In this document: piece by piece, positions 62,093 to 64,000 of the stretch | Layout of the letters: each line of letters starts with the position of its first letter | Numbering within the stretch: the stretch's first letter is position 1 | From: Microbacterium gubbeenense DSM 15944 | Lineage (GTDB): Bacteria; Actinomycetota; Actinomycetes; Actinomycetales; Microbacteriaceae | Direction of reading: 5' to 3' | NCBI RefSeq assembly: GCF_000422745.1 | Contig: NZ_AUGQ01000002.1 | Span: 124,001-188,000 of the forward strand | DNA: 64,000 nucleotides | Notes under the pieces: model-generated | Database searches by the model: none | What the model saw: the letters and a program-made list of their open reading frames with translations, nothing else | Told to the model about the DNA's origin: nothing | Translations under genes and position numbers: made by a program

Positions 62093-62545
62093 ATGAGCGA
62101 ACTCCACGTCGAAGAGCTGTCGGCCGGCACGATCGTTGCGGCGAACAGCCTGAGCCTCAAGCCCGGTCAGGAAGAGTTCATCGCCCCCACCACGTACGCG
62201 GTGGAGATGGGCGTTGCCGATCCGCAGAAGACGTGGCAGAGGGTGGTGCTCGAGGGCGAACAGGTCGTCGCGTTCATCCGCGCGTACTTCGATCCCGACG
62301 CGTCGAGCGACTACCTGCGCGCCGCGCTGTGGCGGATCAACGTCGACGCCGAGGCTCAGGGCCGCGGCGCGGGCCGCATCGCGGTGTTGGCCGTGATCGA
62401 GGAGGCCCGAGTCCGCGGCTTCGAGCGCCTCACCGTCGTGTACGAGGCCGGCGAACTCGGTCCGGAGGCTTTCTTCCGCCGTGTCGGCTTCGCTCCCGTC
62501 GGCGAATCGGAGTACGGTGAAGTAGTCGCCGAGATCATTCTCTGA
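62093..62545 (+). CDS. GNAT-family acetyltransferase
   Basis: A 150-residue GNAT protein: the acetyl-CoA binding strand-helix is WRINVDAEAQGRGAGRIAVLAVIEEAR (Q-G-R-G-A-G), preceded by VVAFIRAYFDPD and followed by AFFRRVGFAPVG. It resembles diamine/spermidine-type N-acetyltransferases of Gram-positives, but the acceptor is unknown. ATG 62093 is chosen; no strong SD. Confidence 0.85.
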   Translation: MSELHVEELSAGTIVAANSLSLKPGQEEFIAPTTYAVEMGVADPQKTWQRVVLEGEQVVAFIRAYFDPDASSDYLRAALWRINVDAEAQGRGAGRIAVLAVIEEARVRGFERLTVVYEAGELGPEAFFRRVGFAPVGESEYGEVVAEIIL

Positions 62546-62615
62546 CTCGACGCTCGAACTGGCGGCGGAGCTCTTCTCTCCTCCCCCGAATGGAACTTCG
62601 TCGCCATCTTCAGAC

Positions 62616-62649
62616 ATGTGGCCCCGCACGGTGACGCGCGGGGCCACAT
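62616..62649. terminator. Terminator-like hairpin before the ABC exporter
   Basis: Perfect 12-bp arms ATGTGGCCCCGC / GCGGGGCCACAT with a 10-nt loop, five bases 3' of the ABC exporter gene (minus strand) and 70 bases after the GNAT gene (plus strand). Confidence 0.7.
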
Positions 62650-62654
62650 TCCGT

Positions 62655-64000
62655 TCAGACCAGCGATTCCTGCCAGGCCCGGTGCAGCTGAGCGAACTTC
62701 CCGGTGCCCTTCTTCAGGGTCTCCGGATCGTCGTCCTCGATGATCTCACCGTGCTCCATCACGAGCACGCGGTCGGCGATCTCCACCGTCGACAGGCGGT
62801 GCGCGATGATGATCGCCGTGCGATCCGCGAGCAGCGTCTGCAGCGCCGACTGGATCGCGCGCTCTGACGGGATGTCGAGTGAGGCGGTCGCCTCATCGAG
62901 GATCAGGACCGCCGGATCCGCGAGGAACGCTCGCGCGAACGAGACCAGCTGTCGCTGCCCCGCGGACACTCGGCCGCCGCGCTTGTTGACGTCGGTGTCG
63001 TATCCGTCGGGCAACTGCTCGATGAACTCGTGCGCGCCCACGGCCTTCGCCGCCGCGACGATCTCCTCGACCGACGCGTCCGGCCGTCCGAGGGCGATGT
63101 TATCGGCGACGGATCCGCTGAACAGATACGCCTCCTGCGTGACCATCACGATCGCCCGCCGCATATCGTCCTGCGACAGGTCGCGCAGGTCGATGTCGTC
63201 GAGCATCACCCGTCCGCTCGTCGGATCGTAGAACCGCGACACGAGCTTCGCGAGCGTCGATTTCCCGGCGCCCGTCGTCCCGACGAGCGCGATCGTCTGC
63301 CCCGCGGGGATGTCGAGCCGGAAGTCCGGCAGGATCGTCTTCCCCTCGCCGTAGCCGAACGTGACGTCATCGAACAGGAGGTGCCCGTGCGAGTGGGCGA
63401 GCGGCACCGGCGTCGCCGCGTCGGGAACCGACAGCCCCTCTTCCAGCACGCCAGAGACCTTCTCGAGCGCGGCGGACGCCGACTGGAAGGAGTTGACGAA
63501 CATCGCCACCTCCTGCAGGGGCGTGAAGAAATTGCGCACGTACAGCACCGCGCTCAGCAGCAGGCCGACCGAGAACTCGCCCCATGTGATCCGCACGCCG
63601 CCCCAGAGCACCACGAGGCCGATCGCGATCGCCGAGATCGCCATGAGCACGGGTTCGAACGTGCCGAACAACCGGATCACTTTCATGTTCGCTTCGCGGT
63701 AGTCCCACGACAGCTTGCCGAACGATTTTTCGTTGCGCGGCTCGGTGCGGAACGCCTTGCCGGCGCGGATCCCCGTCATCGTCTCGACGAACTTCACGAT
63801 GACCTGCGCGCTGATCACGCGCGTGCCCCGATACGCGCGCTGGCTCGCGCCGTAGAACCAGCGCAGGAGGAACGCGATCGGCACGAACGTCAGCACTATG
63901 ATGACGCCGGAGTTCCAGTCGACGAGGATCAGCGCGATGAGCGTGAACACGCCGTACAGCACGCCGTTCACGAGCTGCGTGAGTCCGCCGTTGAGCAGCT
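62655..64000 (-). CDS. ABC exporter, fused permease-ATPase (5' end beyond the window)
   Basis: At least 448 residues of a multidrug/lipid exporter of the MsbA/LmrA type, cut by the window edge. The visible membrane part has helices around [30 protein letters not shown] and [15 protein letters not shown]; the ATPase has Walker [15 protein letters not shown], signature [14 protein letters not shown], Walker [13 protein letters not shown] and H-loop [12 protein letters not shown]. Two half-transporters form the exporter; a partner may lie beyond the window. Confidence 0.93.
   Translation of the reverse strand, partial: LLNGGLTQLVNGVLYGVFTLIALILVDWNSGVIIVLTFVPIAFLLRWFYGASQRAYRGTRVISAQVIVKFVETMTGIRAGKAFRTEPRNEKSFGKLSWDYREANMKVIRLFGTFEPVLMAISAIAIGLVVLWGGVRITWGEFSVGLLLSAVLYVRNFFTPLQEVAMFVNSFQSASAALEKVSGVLEEGLSVPDAATPVPLAHSHGHLLFDDVTFGYGEGKTILPDFRLDIPAGQTIALVGTTGAGKSTLAKLVSRFYDPTSGRVMLDDIDLRDLSQDDMRRAIVMVTQEAYLFSGSVADNIALGRPDASVEEIVAAAKAVGAHEFIEQLPDGYDTDVNKRGGRVSAGQRQLVSFARAFLADPAVLILDEATASLDIPSERAIQSALQTLLADRTAIIIAHRLSTVEIADRVLVMEHGEIIEDDDPETLKKGTGKFAQLHRAWQESLV

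Overview
The window is high-GC, densely coded DNA from an actinobacterium, most likely a member of the Microbacteriaceae (Microbacterium-like). This rests on the codon use, frequent GTG starts with ATGA/GTGA/TGATG overlaps, a TopA without zinc fingers but with a Lys/Ala-rich tail, malate:quinone oxidoreductase, and a gene order reminiscent of the actinobacterial chromosome backbone (topA - Tad pilus - acs - ridA/DUF4177 - PASTA PBP - metallophosphoesterase). It reads as core chromosome: I see no prophage, complete insertion sequence or CRISPR array. The hexamer GGATCC is strikingly abundant throughout.

Region by region. 1-4.2 kb: proS; a two-gene SMR exporter operon preceded by a guanidine-II (mini-ykkC) riboswitch; a PfkB-type sugar kinase; tmk. 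4.2-10 kb: topA, then a compact Tad pilus locus (ATPase, one T2SF membrane protein, a 54-residue pilin-like DUF4244 protein, TadE-like and TadG-like proteins). 10-17 kb: acs with a strong bidirectional terminator, ridA/DUF4177, a PASTA class A penicillin-binding protein translationally coupled to a metallophosphoesterase, and a small RelA/SpoT-domain alarmone synthetase bracketed by two hairpins that share a loop sequence. 17-22 kb: a sortase-anchored 1030-residue glycosidase-like surface protein divergent from a LacI regulator, and tRNA-Pro(CGG). 22-31 kb: an lldR-lldD lactate operon with a perfect operator, then a coupled operon for an SsuABC-type importer, a second acetyl-CoA synthetase, O-acetylhomoserine sulfhydrylase (MetY) and a CoA-binding protein. 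31-33 kb: a SatD-like protein, a 164-bp palindromic element, a membrane protein and a DapA-family enzyme.

33-41 kb: galE, tdk, mqo, asd, an acetyltransferase with no ordinary start codon, lysC with an internal start for its beta chain, and a membrane protein/PadR pair. 41-51 kb: recR, dnaX, a GH65 phosphorylase with its beta-phosphoglucomutase, ackA-pta and the SRP RNA gene. 51-64 kb: a MoxR/DUF58/transglutaminase operon, tRNA-Ser(GGA), a small Rho-N-like protein that appears to start at ATT, a beta-propeller lipoprotein, an aldo/keto reductase, a flotillin, a YrdB-like membrane protein, an L,D-transpeptidase, a GNAT protein and the 3' part of an ABC exporter that runs off the end.

Acetate metabolism recurs: acs at 10 kb, a second acs in the sulfur operon (where MetY releases acetate) and pta-ackA at 48-51 kb. 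Cell-wall assembly is a second theme (PASTA PBP, L,D-transpeptidase, sortase substrate).
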